Virus record (IMG/VR): IMGVR_UViG_3300046804_002325 | Coordinates: 112,979-176,978 of that record | Reading direction: 5' to 3' (one strand) | DNA length: 64,000 bases | DNA from: a virus | Shown here: positions 1-8,027 of the stretch, piece by piece | Layout of the letters: every line of letters begins with the position of its first letter | Numbering within the stretch: position 1 is the stretch's first letter | The notes under the pieces: model-generated | Seen by the model: the letters and a program-made list of their open reading frames with translations, nothing else | Told to the model about the DNA's origin: nothing | Database searches by the model: none | Position numbers and translations under genes: made by a program

Positions 1-279
1 AAGTTTAGATTCCTCTGATTTAGCTGAAACAATTTCTTTGAGATTAGATTCACACTGTTCCACTTCTTCATCTGTGAGATTTCGTTTCTCTTTGATGGCC
101 AATCCAATTGCTTCAATAGTCGGCGGGCTATTGTATTCCTCAACGAACTTGGACACCTCTGTAAAGATAGTGCGGTCAACTCTGTCCGTGAAATATTCAC
201 CTTTAAGAAAGGGTAGGACTTTGCGTAGGTATTCTTCATTGTAAATCAGATTCTTTAGAATCGTCTGTTCCAGTTTCAT
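1..279 (-). CDS. 41: Replicative DNA helicase gp41, N-terminal part (runs off window)
   Basis: The first 93 codons of a DnaB-type replicative helicase like T4 gp41, which as a hexamer unwinds DNA ahead of gp43 and works with the gp61 primase. Only the helical N-terminal domain is in the window; the ATPase core lies beyond base 1. The protein begins MKLEQTILKNLIYNEEYLRK and continues with EYFTDRVDRTIFTEV and a short EEYNSPPTIEAI segment, matching the T4 gp41 pattern (a KVWPYMDSEYF-like start, then EYHSVPSINAL). The ATG at 279 has AGGAA a few bases upstream. The gene overlaps the end of the preceding gene by 44 bases, as expected for T4-type coupled genes. The order uvsX, small gene, gp41 is that of T4 (uvsX, 40, 41), which supports the call. 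Confidence 0.85.
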   Translation of the reverse strand, partial: MKLEQTILKNLIYNEEYLRKVLPFLKGEYFTDRVDRTIFTEVSKFVEEYNSPPTIEAIGLAIKEKRNLTDEEVEQCESNLKEIVSAKSEESKL

Positions 280-565
280 CAATAATTTCCTGTTCAATAT
301 TGTTGGACATTAATTGTACCAACAGGTCACCAATGTAGTTCTTAAAGTCGGCATCTTTCTCTAACTTGTTTGGCTTCATAACTGGTGATTCTATCACATC
401 ATAAGCAAAAAGTAAATAGACCTGTTCACCTTCTTCTTTAAATTTAACTTTACCATATTTGTAAACGGTATCTTTATATGTACCGGTTAAAAACCTGATA
501 TGTACACCTTCATTAGAATCTTTCGGATAAATGAAGCAATAATCAATACCTTCAATCAACTCCAT
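236..565 (-). CDS. Small protein at the gp40 position
   Basis: A protein of 109 residues between uvsX and gp41. I chose the ATG at 565 (MELIEGIDYCF) over an ATG 42 bases upstream because GGAG sits eight bases before it. The N-terminal half is beta-rich with a FLTGTYKDTVYKYG segment; the C-terminal half is helical and ends in an acidic tail (DETGTDDSKESD). In T4 the gene in this slot is 40, described as a head vertex assembly chaperone, and I think this is its positional equivalent, but I can see no diagnostic motif. It overlaps the 3' end of uvsX and the 5' end of gp41, so all three are probably translationally coupled. Confidence 0.6.
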   Translation of the reverse strand: MELIEGIDYCFIYPKDSNEGVHIRFLTGTYKDTVYKYGKVKFKEEGEQVYLLFAYDVIESPVMKPNKLEKDADFKNYIGDLLVQLMSNNIEQEIIDETGTDDSKESDLQ

Positions 566-1622
566 TTGTTGTCTCCACATCAAATGTTTCTTCAATATCA
601 CCTGCAAGAATTTCTGTTGATGCTACACGATACTTGCTCTCAACAAATTGTTGAAATGCTTTGTTCTTTAGTATTGGCAACCAGAATGCTGATGTATTGG
701 TTTCTTTTTCACGGTATTTCTTTTCTTCTACAACACCATCTTCATCAACACGTTGATACCAACCATTAGATGGTTTGATTACATGTTTAGATTCAAGTGC
801 AAGGTCAAGTAAGCCAGACCACTTGCTAATGCCACCGTCATGCAATACAGTAACAGGGATTTTAGATTTTTCACGGACATATCTAGATTTTTCTACGTTT
901 ATGACAAAGTTGTAACCAACGATTTCAGTACCTTCTTTTTCTTGTTGACGACCGATAATGAAAATATTATCAGCAGAGTAATATGAACCAGTACCACCAC
1001 CAACGATATCTTTGGGGAACATACCGATTTCTTTGTATGTGTGATTGACAACAATCATTGGAATGTCTTTCAAAGACAAGTGTGGTGTTACCATACGGAA
1101 CAAAGACTTCACTTGTTTAGCACGAGACATATCAGCAACTGATTTGCCATCCAATGCATCATCAACTTCTTTCTTTGATGCCAAGTTACCAATAGAATCA
1201 ATAACAATAATCAATCTGTCACCACGTTCAAGATTGGTCAACTGTGCCATCACATCAAACTTCAACTGCTCAATATCTGTAAGAGGAGTATGCAAAACAC
1301 GATTTGTATCAATACCGAATGAGTCAAAATAGGACTGAGGAGTACCAAACTCAGAATCGTAGAATAAAAGCGCAGCATCTTCATATTTGTCCATGTATGA
1401 TTTGGCCATCAATAAAGAGAATGCTGTCTTAAAGTGTTTGGATGGTCCTGCCCACATCGTAAGACCTGGTGTTAGACCACCATCTAGTTTACCTGACAGT
1501 GCAATGTTAACTGCTGGTACTGCCGTTGGAATCATGTCCTTATCTGTAAAGAACTTTGATTTGGATAGAATAGCAGATTCTTTGATGCTACTATTCTTTT
1601 TAATTTTGTCAAGAATGCTCAT
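552..1622 (-). CDS. uvsX: RecA-like recombinase UvsX
   Basis: Strand-exchange protein of 356 residues (T4 UvsX 391) that forms filaments on ssDNA and drives recombination-dependent replication with UvsY and gp32. The UvsX-type Walker A is GPSKHFKTA near residue 58 and a Walker B-like strand RLIIVIDSIGN is near residue 137. The VDDALDGKSVADMSRAK stretch and the VNHTYKEIGMFPKDIVGGGTG loop are typical of the T4-like RecA family. The C-terminus is acidic (DIEETFDVE). It overlaps the upstream membrane-protein gene by 4 bases (ATGA type), and the downstream gp40-position gene starts inside its 3' end. Confidence 0.95.
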   Translation of the reverse strand: MSILDKIKKNSSIKESAILSKSKFFTDKDMIPTAVPAVNIALSGKLDGGLTPGLTMWAGPSKHFKTAFSLLMAKSYMDKYEDAALLFYDSEFGTPQSYFDSFGIDTNRVLHTPLTDIEQLKFDVMAQLTNLERGDRLIIVIDSIGNLASKKEVDDALDGKSVADMSRAKQVKSLFRMVTPHLSLKDIPMIVVNHTYKEIGMFPKDIVGGGTGSYYSADNIFIIGRQQEKEGTEIVGYNFVINVEKSRYVREKSKIPVTVLHDGGISKWSGLLDLALESKHVIKPSNGWYQRVDEDGVVEEKKYREKETNTSAFWLPILKNKAFQQFVESKYRVASTEILAGDIEETFDVETTNGVD

Positions 1623-2830
1623 TTATTTTCCTTTTCACGAAACGAATATGGTTCATCATAGTCATACTTAGGTTCAAGTCTCTTACTTGTTATTGCTGGC
1701 ATAGTTTCGCCAGTTATTTCATCAAGCACAATTACATTTTCTTTTTCAATTTCAATGGTATTGTGTTTTGTTTCTTCTTCGGTTAATGTTACCTCTTCTA
1801 CACTTTCAGGTATGTGAGGCATTGGTTTTAGGTTTTTAAAGTGTATGAAGGGTTCATGTAAATACTTACGGCTGATTTTTTCTTGCAACTCTTTGTTAGC
1901 CTGCATAATCAAATCAAACATTTCCGCATGGCTGATGCTAACATTACCAGTTTCTTCGTCTGTTACGACAATCTCTGGTACTACATTTGCAACCTCTTGT
2001 GCAATAATACCAACATGTTCAGGTTCTCTAACTAGTTCTGTTGGTTGACCTTTCATAAAATCGTCCCATACTTTGTTTCGTACGGGTTTTTTCTCTGCCA
2101 TTGACATATTGGCTGCAATCAATAACAATACTGCCAACGGATCAAATACAACCATAATCAACATAATGACAAGGCGAACAGCCTTATCAATAATGTCTGC
2201 TTCACCAGAACCGTAGATTAATTCGGCCACGTATTTAATTGGGCCGAAATCGCTTTCCACTTTCTGTAACTCATTTTGTAACGGGAACTTTTCTTCAGTG
2301 AGTTGAGAAATTGTTTTCTGGTAGGCTTCGTTCTCAGCCTGTATTCGACTGCGTTCCTTTTGTTGCGACCTTCGTATGACCACGGAGTTAGCGACACCTT
2401 TTTCATCGCTGCTGCGGCCCATAGTTTGGTCGACCATATCATCCATCTGTTTAATAATCTTGCGGTTATCATCTAAATTTCCTTTTGCAACTCTAATCTT
2501 TTCGTCAAGTAATTGCACCTTGGCTGCCAATGGTGCTGTGTCAGAAGAATGTTCCAAGTGTGCCTTGGACAAATAACCAAAGATACCCATACTGGTAATC
2601 AACATCAGAATGACTGATGCTGCCGTTAGGTATACTCTCATACCGATATGTGTTTCTTTCCAGTTTCTATACAACCAAGATACCGTTACAAGTTTGGCAC
2701 CTTCAAGTACCGAACCCATAATGATAATTGGCCAGAATGAACCTGGAAAGATTGCTGCCAGTCCAATAACTGAATAGTAAGCTGCAACACCAGATAAAGC
2801 CAGTGCTGTCAGAAATGTTAATAGTGTCAT
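1619..2830 (-). CDS. Membrane protein with long coiled coil, unknown function
   Basis: A 403-residue protein with hydrophobic segments at about residues 2-28, 33-55 and 66-88, then a charged, heptad-like stretch (about 100-205) predicted to be a coiled coil. A fourth strongly hydrophobic segment (about 220-245, AVRLVIMLIMVVFDPLAVLLLI) is followed by a long acidic cytoplasm-like tail ending DEPYSFREKENK. I do not recognise a named family. Similar multi-helix plus coiled-coil proteins occur beside gp43/uvsX in marine T4-like phages, but the function is unknown. It overlaps gp43 upstream and uvsX downstream by 4 bases each, so it is made with the replication proteins. It could organise replication or recombination at the membrane, but that is inference. 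Confidence 0.75.
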   Translation of the reverse strand: MTLLTFLTALALSGVAAYYSVIGLAAIFPGSFWPIIIMGSVLEGAKLVTVSWLYRNWKETHIGMRVYLTAASVILMLITSMGIFGYLSKAHLEHSSDTAPLAAKVQLLDEKIRVAKGNLDDNRKIIKQMDDMVDQTMGRSSDEKGVANSVVIRRSQQKERSRIQAENEAYQKTISQLTEEKFPLQNELQKVESDFGPIKYVAELIYGSGEADIIDKAVRLVIMLIMVVFDPLAVLLLIAANMSMAEKKPVRNKVWDDFMKGQPTELVREPEHVGIIAQEVANVVPEIVVTDEETGNVSISHAEMFDLIMQANKELQEKISRKYLHEPFIHFKNLKPMPHIPESVEEVTLTEEETKHNTIEIEKENVIVLDEITGETMPAITSKRLEPKYDYDEPYSFREKENK

Positions 2831-5361
2831 CCGAAAAAGTCTTCCAAAGAATTAGTTTTTTCTGTTTTCCAACCCATACAGTTTAGAATAACCTTAATTG
2901 GTTCCAGAAACGCTTTATCGAATTGTACATCATAATCAATAACCTCGTCAAGCCCAAATTCTTTAGGAATTCTGGACGGGAAAGATACCACATCTTCTTT
3001 GAAATGATTTGGTAGTTTCAAATAGGTGAATTTAATCTTTTCACCTTCTTGTATTTTTGGGTATTTCTTTTCCAAACCCATCAGTTTTAGATGGTGGTTA
3101 TACATGATGGCACCACGCACATGGATTGGTGTGCCTTTTTTGTACAATGTTACCGAATCGGAATAATTATTTAAGCCATTCAGTCCACGAGGAAAAGATA
3201 TTTCTTCTGGTGGTAATGTTTTAAATTCTTTTCTAAATTCGGCAATAAAGTCTTGCACATCAGATTCGGTACCAGTCATCATCAACTTAACAGATTTCCA
3301 CATCTTTTCACGGATGGCCGATGGTGTTGATGACTTAATCATTTCCAAACCCATGACTTTAATCTTAGGTTCGGCATATTGCACACCTTCGTTGTTATAC
3401 ACATTTAGAATATAACGCTTCTTGGCAGTCCATACACCTTTGTCAGACAAACCTTCACGTTTCATTTGCATCTTTTGAGCATAAGCGTTAACGTATTGAG
3501 CAAGTTCAGTGTAAGCTTTATCAATAAAAGGTTGAAGTTTATCCTCGCAGATTTTATCCATGATGGTGATGATCCGAGGAGTATCAGATTGGTTTTGAAC
3601 AAACTTGTCCATAAGAGGACCAAGCTTAAGATAGATTGAGTCAGTATCGGACGCAATAACATAATCAACTCCTTTTGTACCAACCAATTTGTTCATGTAT
3701 TCATTTATTTTGCCTTCAATCCAACGAATCGAGAGCTGGCCTGCTGTAGTGACTCCCAGAGCCATGCGTAGGTCATAAAACCTAAAATACTGGCTTCCCA
3801 AAGCACCGTAGGCGGAATTAAGTGATACCTTCTTTGCGAGTTGTAGGTTGTCGTATCTTGCGATTCGTTTTTCAATGTCGTATTTTTTGCTTGCGTCTTT
3901 TTCATTTTCATACTCCTGTTTTGCCTGAAGCATTAACTTCTTAAACTTCTTACGGTCTTCGTACATTTCTTCCATCATCTTAGGCAAGAAACCTTGCATG
4001 TCTGTACGGAAGAATTGACCATTTGGTGTAATGGTCACACCATCCAGATTTGATAAATCAACGGTCTTAGACAACAATTTATCAACACTTACACCCTGTG
4101 AAAGAATATCACGCATTTCTTGTGTGTAATTTTCTGGTTCAATCAATGTTTCTGGACTGATGTTGTATTGCATCATCAAGTGAGGATACAAACTGTTCAA
4201 GTCAAACGATGCAACCCATTTGTGAGCACCAACTTGTGGTTCTTTCACATATGCACCTTCAAATGCCGAATCTTTATCCTGCACTTCACGGGGTGGTACA
4301 ATAATGCCTTTGTTGAACAAATAGGAATAAGTCATCGAATCCCACATACGGGTCTGTGCAAACACATCTTCATAGTTACACTTGGTGTCATAGGCCAAAG
4401 TGAGTGCCAGTTCTAACAACTTCAACTTATCTTCCAACTTCAAAATCAACTTAACGTCTTTGATGTTGTATTCAATAAATTTCTGATAGTTCAAACGATA
4501 CAGTTGGTGTAGGTTATCATACTCATCGTATGAAATCTTACCTTCACCAAGTTCTACTTGTGCAATGTTATCCAAACGATAAGATTCTTGTGACTTACCA
4601 CCTGGCGCATACCATTTGTAGAGTTCAATATAATCAAGTGATTCGACACCAACAAATCCATACGCAATCATTTGTCGACCATTAATTACAGTCTTGCGTT
4701 CAGAAATATAATTCCATGGCGACAACTTCTTGACCAAATCTTCACCAAGAATTTTACGAAAACGATTTACAAGATAGGGAATATCAAAGAACTTGGTGTT
4801 CCAGCCGGTGATAACATCGGGACATTTTTGAATCCATAGTTCCAAGAATTGTTTGCAAAGTGAATATTCATCTTTACACTTGACATAAATCTCATCACCT
4901 TGAGTAACATAATCACCACAACCAAACACATATGTTGCACCGTTCAGATAGGTAATTGCAATGGCTGTAATTGGTTCGTTGGCTTGATATGGATCAGGGA
5001 AACCATTTTCTGAACCAACCTCAATATCGACAATGCCGATAGAGATTTTTTCCATCTCCCATTCAATCATATCTGGATGTTGGTCTGCAATAAATGCATA
5101 CGCATATCTGGTGTTGCCGTAAATCTTAGGCATACCAGGAATACCATCATACTTTTTGAAGAAGTCTTTTGCTTCGTTGATATCGTCAAACTTTTTGCGT
5201 TCTAACGGTGTGCCATCCAAAGTTTTGTATTGACTAGGTTTCTTTGTTGGTAAGTATAAAGATGGTGAATAGTCAATTCGTTGTTTGACACGTTTACCAT
5301 CCATAAAACCACGGTAAAGAATACCATTGCCAAAGTTTTGGACATTAGTATAAAAATCCAT
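2827..5361 (-). CDS. 43: DNA polymerase gp43 (family B)
   Basis: Replicative DNA polymerase with 3'-5' proofreading, 844 residues (T4 gp43 898). The exonuclease motif Exo I is visible as GIVDIEVGSENG (about residue 110) with Exo II around ITGWNTKFFDIPYL. The polymerase motifs are DLNSLYPHLM (motif A), KKVSLNSAYGALGSQYF (motif B) and VIASDTDSIYLKLG (motif C). The C-terminus NSLEDFFG is the PIP-like peptide that docks on the gp45 clamp, as in T4. It is preceded by a small LSm-like gene and overlaps the following membrane-protein gene by 4 bases. No intein or intron interruption is seen. Confidence 0.97.
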   Translation of the reverse strand: MDFYTNVQNFGNGILYRGFMDGKRVKQRIDYSPSLYLPTKKPSQYKTLDGTPLERKKFDDINEAKDFFKKYDGIPGMPKIYGNTRYAYAFIADQHPDMIEWEMEKISIGIVDIEVGSENGFPDPYQANEPITAIAITYLNGATYVFGCGDYVTQGDEIYVKCKDEYSLCKQFLELWIQKCPDVITGWNTKFFDIPYLVNRFRKILGEDLVKKLSPWNYISERKTVINGRQMIAYGFVGVESLDYIELYKWYAPGGKSQESYRLDNIAQVELGEGKISYDEYDNLHQLYRLNYQKFIEYNIKDVKLILKLEDKLKLLELALTLAYDTKCNYEDVFAQTRMWDSMTYSYLFNKGIIVPPREVQDKDSAFEGAYVKEPQVGAHKWVASFDLNSLYPHLMMQYNISPETLIEPENYTQEMRDILSQGVSVDKLLSKTVDLSNLDGVTITPNGQFFRTDMQGFLPKMMEEMYEDRKKFKKLMLQAKQEYENEKDASKKYDIEKRIARYDNLQLAKKVSLNSAYGALGSQYFRFYDLRMALGVTTAGQLSIRWIEGKINEYMNKLVGTKGVDYVIASDTDSIYLKLGPLMDKFVQNQSDTPRIITIMDKICEDKLQPFIDKAYTELAQYVNAYAQKMQMKREGLSDKGVWTAKKRYILNVYNNEGVQYAEPKIKVMGLEMIKSSTPSAIREKMWKSVKLMMTGTESDVQDFIAEFRKEFKTLPPEEISFPRGLNGLNNYSDSVTLYKKGTPIHVRGAIMYNHHLKLMGLEKKYPKIQEGEKIKFTYLKLPNHFKEDVVSFPSRIPKEFGLDEVIDYDVQFDKAFLEPIKVILNCMGWKTEKTNSLEDFFG

Positions 5362-5364
5362 TAA

Positions 5365-5670
5365 TTAACCTGTGATGATTTGTTGAGAACCTTCACCAGA
5401 AAACATGCGTTTGTATTCTTCAACCAATGGTTCATCTGGTTCATACGCATAAACCACATGTAAAGGTTCCAAAAATACTGTCGATACCTTATCCATGCTT
5501 GCCAATGACGGGAAAGGTTGAAACCCCATGGACGGTTGGCCGCCGGCAATTTGTGAGGGAAACATTCTTAGTGTGACTGCTCCGGTCATCTGAATACGAC
5601 CTTCTGGAGTGGTGGTGTGTTGACCGATGATTTCTTCGCCGGTAACGAGTTTAAGTGCCATGACTTTCAT
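5365..5670 (-). CDS. LSm-like small phage protein (hypothetical)
   Basis: A protein of 101 residues starting at the ATG at 5670 (MKVMALKLVTGEE), with AAGGAT upstream; an ATG three codons later is possible. The start KLVTGEEIIGQ, followed by GRIQMTGAVTLRMF and a C-terminal acidic helix (DEPLVEEYKRMFSG), is the layout of small LSm/Hfq-fold proteins common in T4-like marine phages. No RNA-binding function is proven for them. It resembles the protein at 26302-26673 in layout (strand-turn-strand, then DDFEEYY-like helix). It ends 3 bases before gp43 and is the first gene after the minus-strand promoter at 5705-5733. Confidence 0.7.
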   Translation of the reverse strand: MKVMALKLVTGEEIIGQHTTTPEGRIQMTGAVTLRMFPSQIAGGQPSMGFQPFPSLASMDKVSTVFLEPLHVVYAYEPDEPLVEEYKRMFSGEGSQQIITG

Positions 5671-5690
5671 ATTGATCCTTGTCAAAAATT

Positions 5691-5698
5691 CATAAATA
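5691..5698 (+). promoter_or_regulatory. Possible late promoter for the plus-strand cassette
   Basis: CATAAATA differs by one base from the T4 late consensus TATAAATA and lies 85 bases upstream of the ATG of the first plus-strand gene. It fits late expression of a lysis or cell-wall cassette. It rests on one octamer in AT-rich DNA, so it is tentative. Confidence 0.3.
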
Positions 5699-5704
5699 CA
5701 TGTA

Positions 5705-5733
5705 ATTATATATGATTTTGTCTGGACATGCAA
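5705..5733 (-). promoter_or_regulatory. Sigma-70-type promoter for the gp43 region
   Basis: On the minus strand TTGCAT and TATAAT are separated by 17 bases, about 35 bases upstream of the LSm-like gene. It sits in the divergent gap between the minus-strand replication genes and the plus-strand cassette. A 6-bp hairpin (GGACAT with ATGTCC) overlaps it at 5724-5740. Call by consensus only. Confidence 0.6.
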
Positions 5734-5782
5734 GATGTCCGTGCGTTGTTTACCATCTGACAACATCATTTTCCCTGAATAA

Positions 5783-6550
5783 ATGGATCCACTAACATTA
5801 TTTGCGCTTGCAAACGGTGCGGTTTCCGCTGTAAAAGCCGGTTGCAAGTTATACAAAGACATTAAAGGTGCGGCCGGTGAGGTCAAAGACGTTCTCAAAG
5901 ACCTTGATGAACAGTTCAAAAAACTCCATCCGCCGGATAAACCTGCAACTGTTGAACAAAAGAAACAGTTTATTGAAGAAAAGGAACGAATCAAGAAATT
6001 GAATCAATCGGATCCTGGGGATGCCTACGACCAGATTGCTGAACAACTTTCTGTTTATTTTGAAAATTATGCTAAGTGTATTGCTATATTTGAACAAGAA
6101 GAAGCAAGAGCGCAAGAAGTTTATGCTGGTGAAGCATCAGTTGGCAAGCGTGCGTTACAACGTGTTGTTATGCGTAAGAAGTTGGAACACATGGGTGTTG
6201 AACTTCGTGAATTGTTAGTGTATCAATCGCCACCTGAACTTGGTGCATTGTATACTGATGTTTCTGAAATGATGGAAAAAATCACCAAGGAACAAACAGT
6301 AGCAATCGCTAAGAAAATGAAACAGGAACAGGTTGATGCTGAAAGAAGAAAAAAAAGATTACAAAGATTAAGAATAGAAATTGCGTGGGGTATAAGTGTT
6401 ATTGTTATGGTAGCTACGATTAGTTTTTCTTTTGCAATGTTGATTGAAGACCGTATACAAAAATATCCGCATTTGGGTGATGGATGGATACCAAAAACAG
6501 AAGAACAGCGTAGAATAGAAGCTTTACCTAAACGATACATAGGAAGATAA
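5783..6550 (+). CDS. Membrane-anchored coiled-coil protein, first gene of plus-strand cassette
   Basis: A 255-residue protein not recognised by family. The N-terminus (MDPLTLFALANGAVSAVKAG) is alanine/glycine-rich and followed by helical, Lys/Glu-rich sequence predicted to be coiled coil. A single strong transmembrane segment lies at about 200-222 (IAWGISVIVMVATISFSFAML), with basic residues just before it, and a short tail of about 33 residues follows. No clear Shine-Dalgarno precedes the ATG at 5783. It is the first of three plus-strand genes joined by 1- and 4-base overlaps, ending in a peptidoglycan DD-peptidase, so a role in envelope interaction or lysis is likely. Virion association cannot be excluded. 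Confidence 0.75.
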   Translation: MDPLTLFALANGAVSAVKAGCKLYKDIKGAAGEVKDVLKDLDEQFKKLHPPDKPATVEQKKQFIEEKERIKKLNQSDPGDAYDQIAEQLSVYFENYAKCIAIFEQEEARAQEVYAGEASVGKRALQRVVMRKKLEHMGVELRELLVYQSPPELGALYTDVSEMMEKITKEQTVAIAKKMKQEQVDAERRKKRLQRLRIEIAWGISVIVMVATISFSFAMLIEDRIQKYPHLGDGWIPKTEEQRRIEALPKRYIGR

Positions 6551-6693
6551 TGTTAAAAGACATAACAGGTTGGTTATTAAAACAAGGTATACTTTTCGCA
6601 ACACTTTTAATTAACTTATTATCCGCAGGCATCACAGTTTTGGTTTATTTGTTGATTGCATATTGTGTTGCGTGGTGGGATAAAAATACATGA
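6550..6693 (+). CDS. Small membrane protein, holin-like candidate
   Basis: A 47-residue ORF that starts in a TAATG overlap with the preceding stop and ends in an ATGA overlap with the DD-peptidase gene. It has a short polar N-terminus (MLKDITGWLLKQG), one long or two short hydrophobic helices (about residues 14-41, rich in Leu, Ile, Val, Ala) and a charged end WWDKNT. Size, hydrophobicity and a position directly before a secreted cell-wall enzyme fit a holin or pinholin, but no family signature can be read. The tight overlaps on both sides are the best evidence that it is translated. Confidence 0.6.
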   Translation: MLKDITGWLLKQGILFATLLINLLSAGITVLVYLLIAYCVAWWDKNT

Positions 6694-7334
6694 AGAAATT
6701 TATTACATTAATTGCTTTATTATCATCGTTGAATTGTTTTGCTGGTAATGAAATTACTGCCAAAAGTTGGATTGTGTCCTCACAGGGACAAACCTTGCGT
6801 GGAGAAAATACTACGGAAGTTCGGTCAATCGCAAGTATTACAAAACTGGTGACCGTTATGGTCTATGTGGATGCATACAAAAGTGTTACATCCAAAAAGT
6901 ACCAGGAACTCATCCAACGAACTCTGGTATCATCTGACAACCATGCAGCGAATCGTTTGTGTAATGACTACCCAGGCGGTCGGAGTGATTGTATTTTTAT
7001 GATGAATTTGAAGGCAAGGGAACTAGGTTTGACCCAGACCAAGTTTGTGGACCCAACCGGATTATCTGTGTTTAATATCAGTAATGCGGAAGAGTTAGTT
7101 AAGATTGTGGAGGCTGCCAGTAAATATCCTGAAATTGTGAAAGCATCCAACACAAAAAATAGAAACACCAACCCGTTGGTTGGTAAACACCACTTCAAAG
7201 TAAGTAAAACTGGATTTATAAATGCTGCTGGTGGTTGTATTGTTGCAATGACCGACCAGAAAATTGTGGTGATTCTAGGAAGTAAAAACACTCACACTAG
7301 AATACCTGAACTAGAAAAGTTATTGAAGATATAA
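6690..7334 (+). CDS. Exported D-alanyl-D-alanine carboxypeptidase/endopeptidase (PBP5/PBP7-like, S11)
   Basis: A 214-residue penicillin-binding-type peptidase. It has a signal peptide (MKKFITLIALLSSLNCFAG), the active-site SxxK as SITK in RSIASITKLVT (about residue 49), SxN as SDN in LVSSDNHAANR (about residue 82) and KTG in VSKTGFINAAGG (about residue 172). All three motifs of the serine acyl-transferase fold are intact and correctly spaced for a minimal S11 domain lacking the C-terminal domain of PBP5. Such enzymes trim or cut peptidoglycan peptides in the periplasm. It is the last gene of the plus-strand cassette behind a holin-like protein. It may act as lysin, help degrade the wall, or remodel it. 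Cys-17 raises the possibility of a lipoprotein signal. Confidence 0.88.
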   Translation: MKKFITLIALLSSLNCFAGNEITAKSWIVSSQGQTLRGENTTEVRSIASITKLVTVMVYVDAYKSVTSKKYQELIQRTLVSSDNHAANRLCNDYPGGRSDCIFMMNLKARELGLTQTKFVDPTGLSVFNISNAEELVKIVEAASKYPEIVKASNTKNRNTNPLVGKHHFKVSKTGFINAAGGCIVAMTDQKIVVILGSKNTHTRIPELEKLLKI

Positions 7335-7532
7335 TTATTCTGAGAAATCAGGTTTCATAATAACCTTCTCGTCAAATTCTCTTTTGATTCTTTCAAACTC
7401 ATCATCTTCAGCACGAGCATCATCTTTTTCTTGTGGTGTTTTCTTACGAAATATGGCATCATAGTTATCACCAAAAGTTTTTTGGTCTACACTAAATGGC
7501 CTTGGACTAGAACCTTTACCACCATCCGACAT
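7335..7532 (-). CDS. Small conserved phage protein, hypothetical
   Basis: A 65-residue hydrophilic protein starting MSDGGKGSSPRPFSVDQKTF and continuing with NYDAIFRKK and an acidic helical tail. Proteins with this SDGGKGS-RPFSV start are common, uncharacterised members of T4-like cyanophage and pelagiphage genomes. It lies one base after the GroES-like gene and stops exactly where the plus-strand cassette stops, so the two transcription units converge here. Confidence 0.7.
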   Translation of the reverse strand: MSDGGKGSSPRPFSVDQKTFGDNYDAIFRKKTPQEKDDARAEDDEFERIKREFDEKVIMKPDFSE

Positions 7533-7533
7533 A

Positions 7534-7773
7534 TTACTCTCCGTAAATTAAAACAACATGTTCAATTCTAAGGACATAATGTTCACCTGACTTGATTGCG
7601 CCATTCCAATTTAGTAAAACAATATCACCAACAGAAACTTCATCAACATCAGGACCAATTGCAATAACTTTTGCACGGTCTGGTTCTTCAGAACTTTTTA
7701 GGACAATTCCAGAAGCAGTTGTTGTTTCTGCTGCAATTCGTTCCACAATAATCTTGTCATGTAATGGTCGCAT
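7534..7773 (-). CDS. GroES-like co-chaperonin (gp31 analogue)
   Basis: A 79-residue Cpn10-fold protein beginning MRPLHDKIIVERIAAETTTASGIV, the hallmark start of GroES (RPLHDRVIVKR), with a short mobile loop (AETTTASGIVLKSSEE) and the VSVGDIVLLNW strand. It is shorter than GroES (about 97 residues). T4 supplies gp31 in place of GroES to fold its capsid protein gp23 in GroEL; this protein is probably used the same way. It follows the tRNA array by 17 bases on the same strand, so part of its mRNA may come from tRNA-operon read-through. Confidence 0.9.
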   Translation of the reverse strand: MRPLHDKIIVERIAAETTTASGIVLKSSEEPDRAKVIAIGPDVDEVSVGDIVLLNWNGAIKSGEHYVLRIEHVVLIYGE

Positions 7774-7790
7774 AATGTCCTTAATAAAAA

Positions 7791-7867
7791 TGGTTGCAGT
7801 GGTTGGACTCGCACCAACGACCTCCGAGGGTATGAACCTGGTGAGATGGCTTCTTCTCTACACTGCT
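7791..7867 (-). tRNA. tRNA-Met (CAT), initiator-like
   Basis: Anticodon CAT, 3' CCA encoded. Position 1 is A and position 72 is A, giving an unpaired end as in initiator tRNAs, and the D stem has the A11-T24 pair typical of bacterial fMet. The anticodon stem has one C-C mismatch and only two of the three GC pairs of fMet. The T loop is TGCGAGT (G in place of T55) and the D loop lacks GG. Initiator identity is inference. Confidence 0.75.
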
Positions 7868-7872
7868 ACAAA

Positions 7873-7937
7873 TGGAGCGGGAAACAAGATTCTCACTTGT
7901 ATATTGGGTGGACCCCAACATTGTTAAAAACTCCCGC
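7873..7937 (-). tRNA. Aberrant tRNA-Gly-like gene (TCC), no D arm
   Basis: 65 nt with a 7-bp acceptor stem (GCGGGAG with TTCCCGC), a perfect 5-bp T stem (ACAAG/CTTGT) with loop TGAGAAT, a 5-bp or longer anticodon stem and encoded TCCA end. Between acceptor and anticodon stem there are only about 11 bases, with no D stem. The loop GGTCCAC gives TCC and lacks T33. G1-C72, C2-G71, T73 and CC at 35-36 all match glycine identity. It may be a decayed or specialised tRNA. Confidence 0.5.
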
Positions 7938-7945
7938 ATAAAACT

Positions 7946-8019
7946 TGGAGCGGAATATCAGAATCGAACTGATAACTCTAACTTGGAAGGATAGCGTTTT
8001 GCCACTAAACTAATTCCGC
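7946..8019 (-). tRNA. tRNA-Gly (TCC)
   Basis: Canonical cloverleaf: acceptor GCGGAAT/ATTCCGC, anticodon loop CTTCCAA, T loop TTCGATT, discriminator T as in glycine tRNAs, CCA encoded. Confidence 0.95.
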
Positions 8020-8027
8020 ATGTATGT

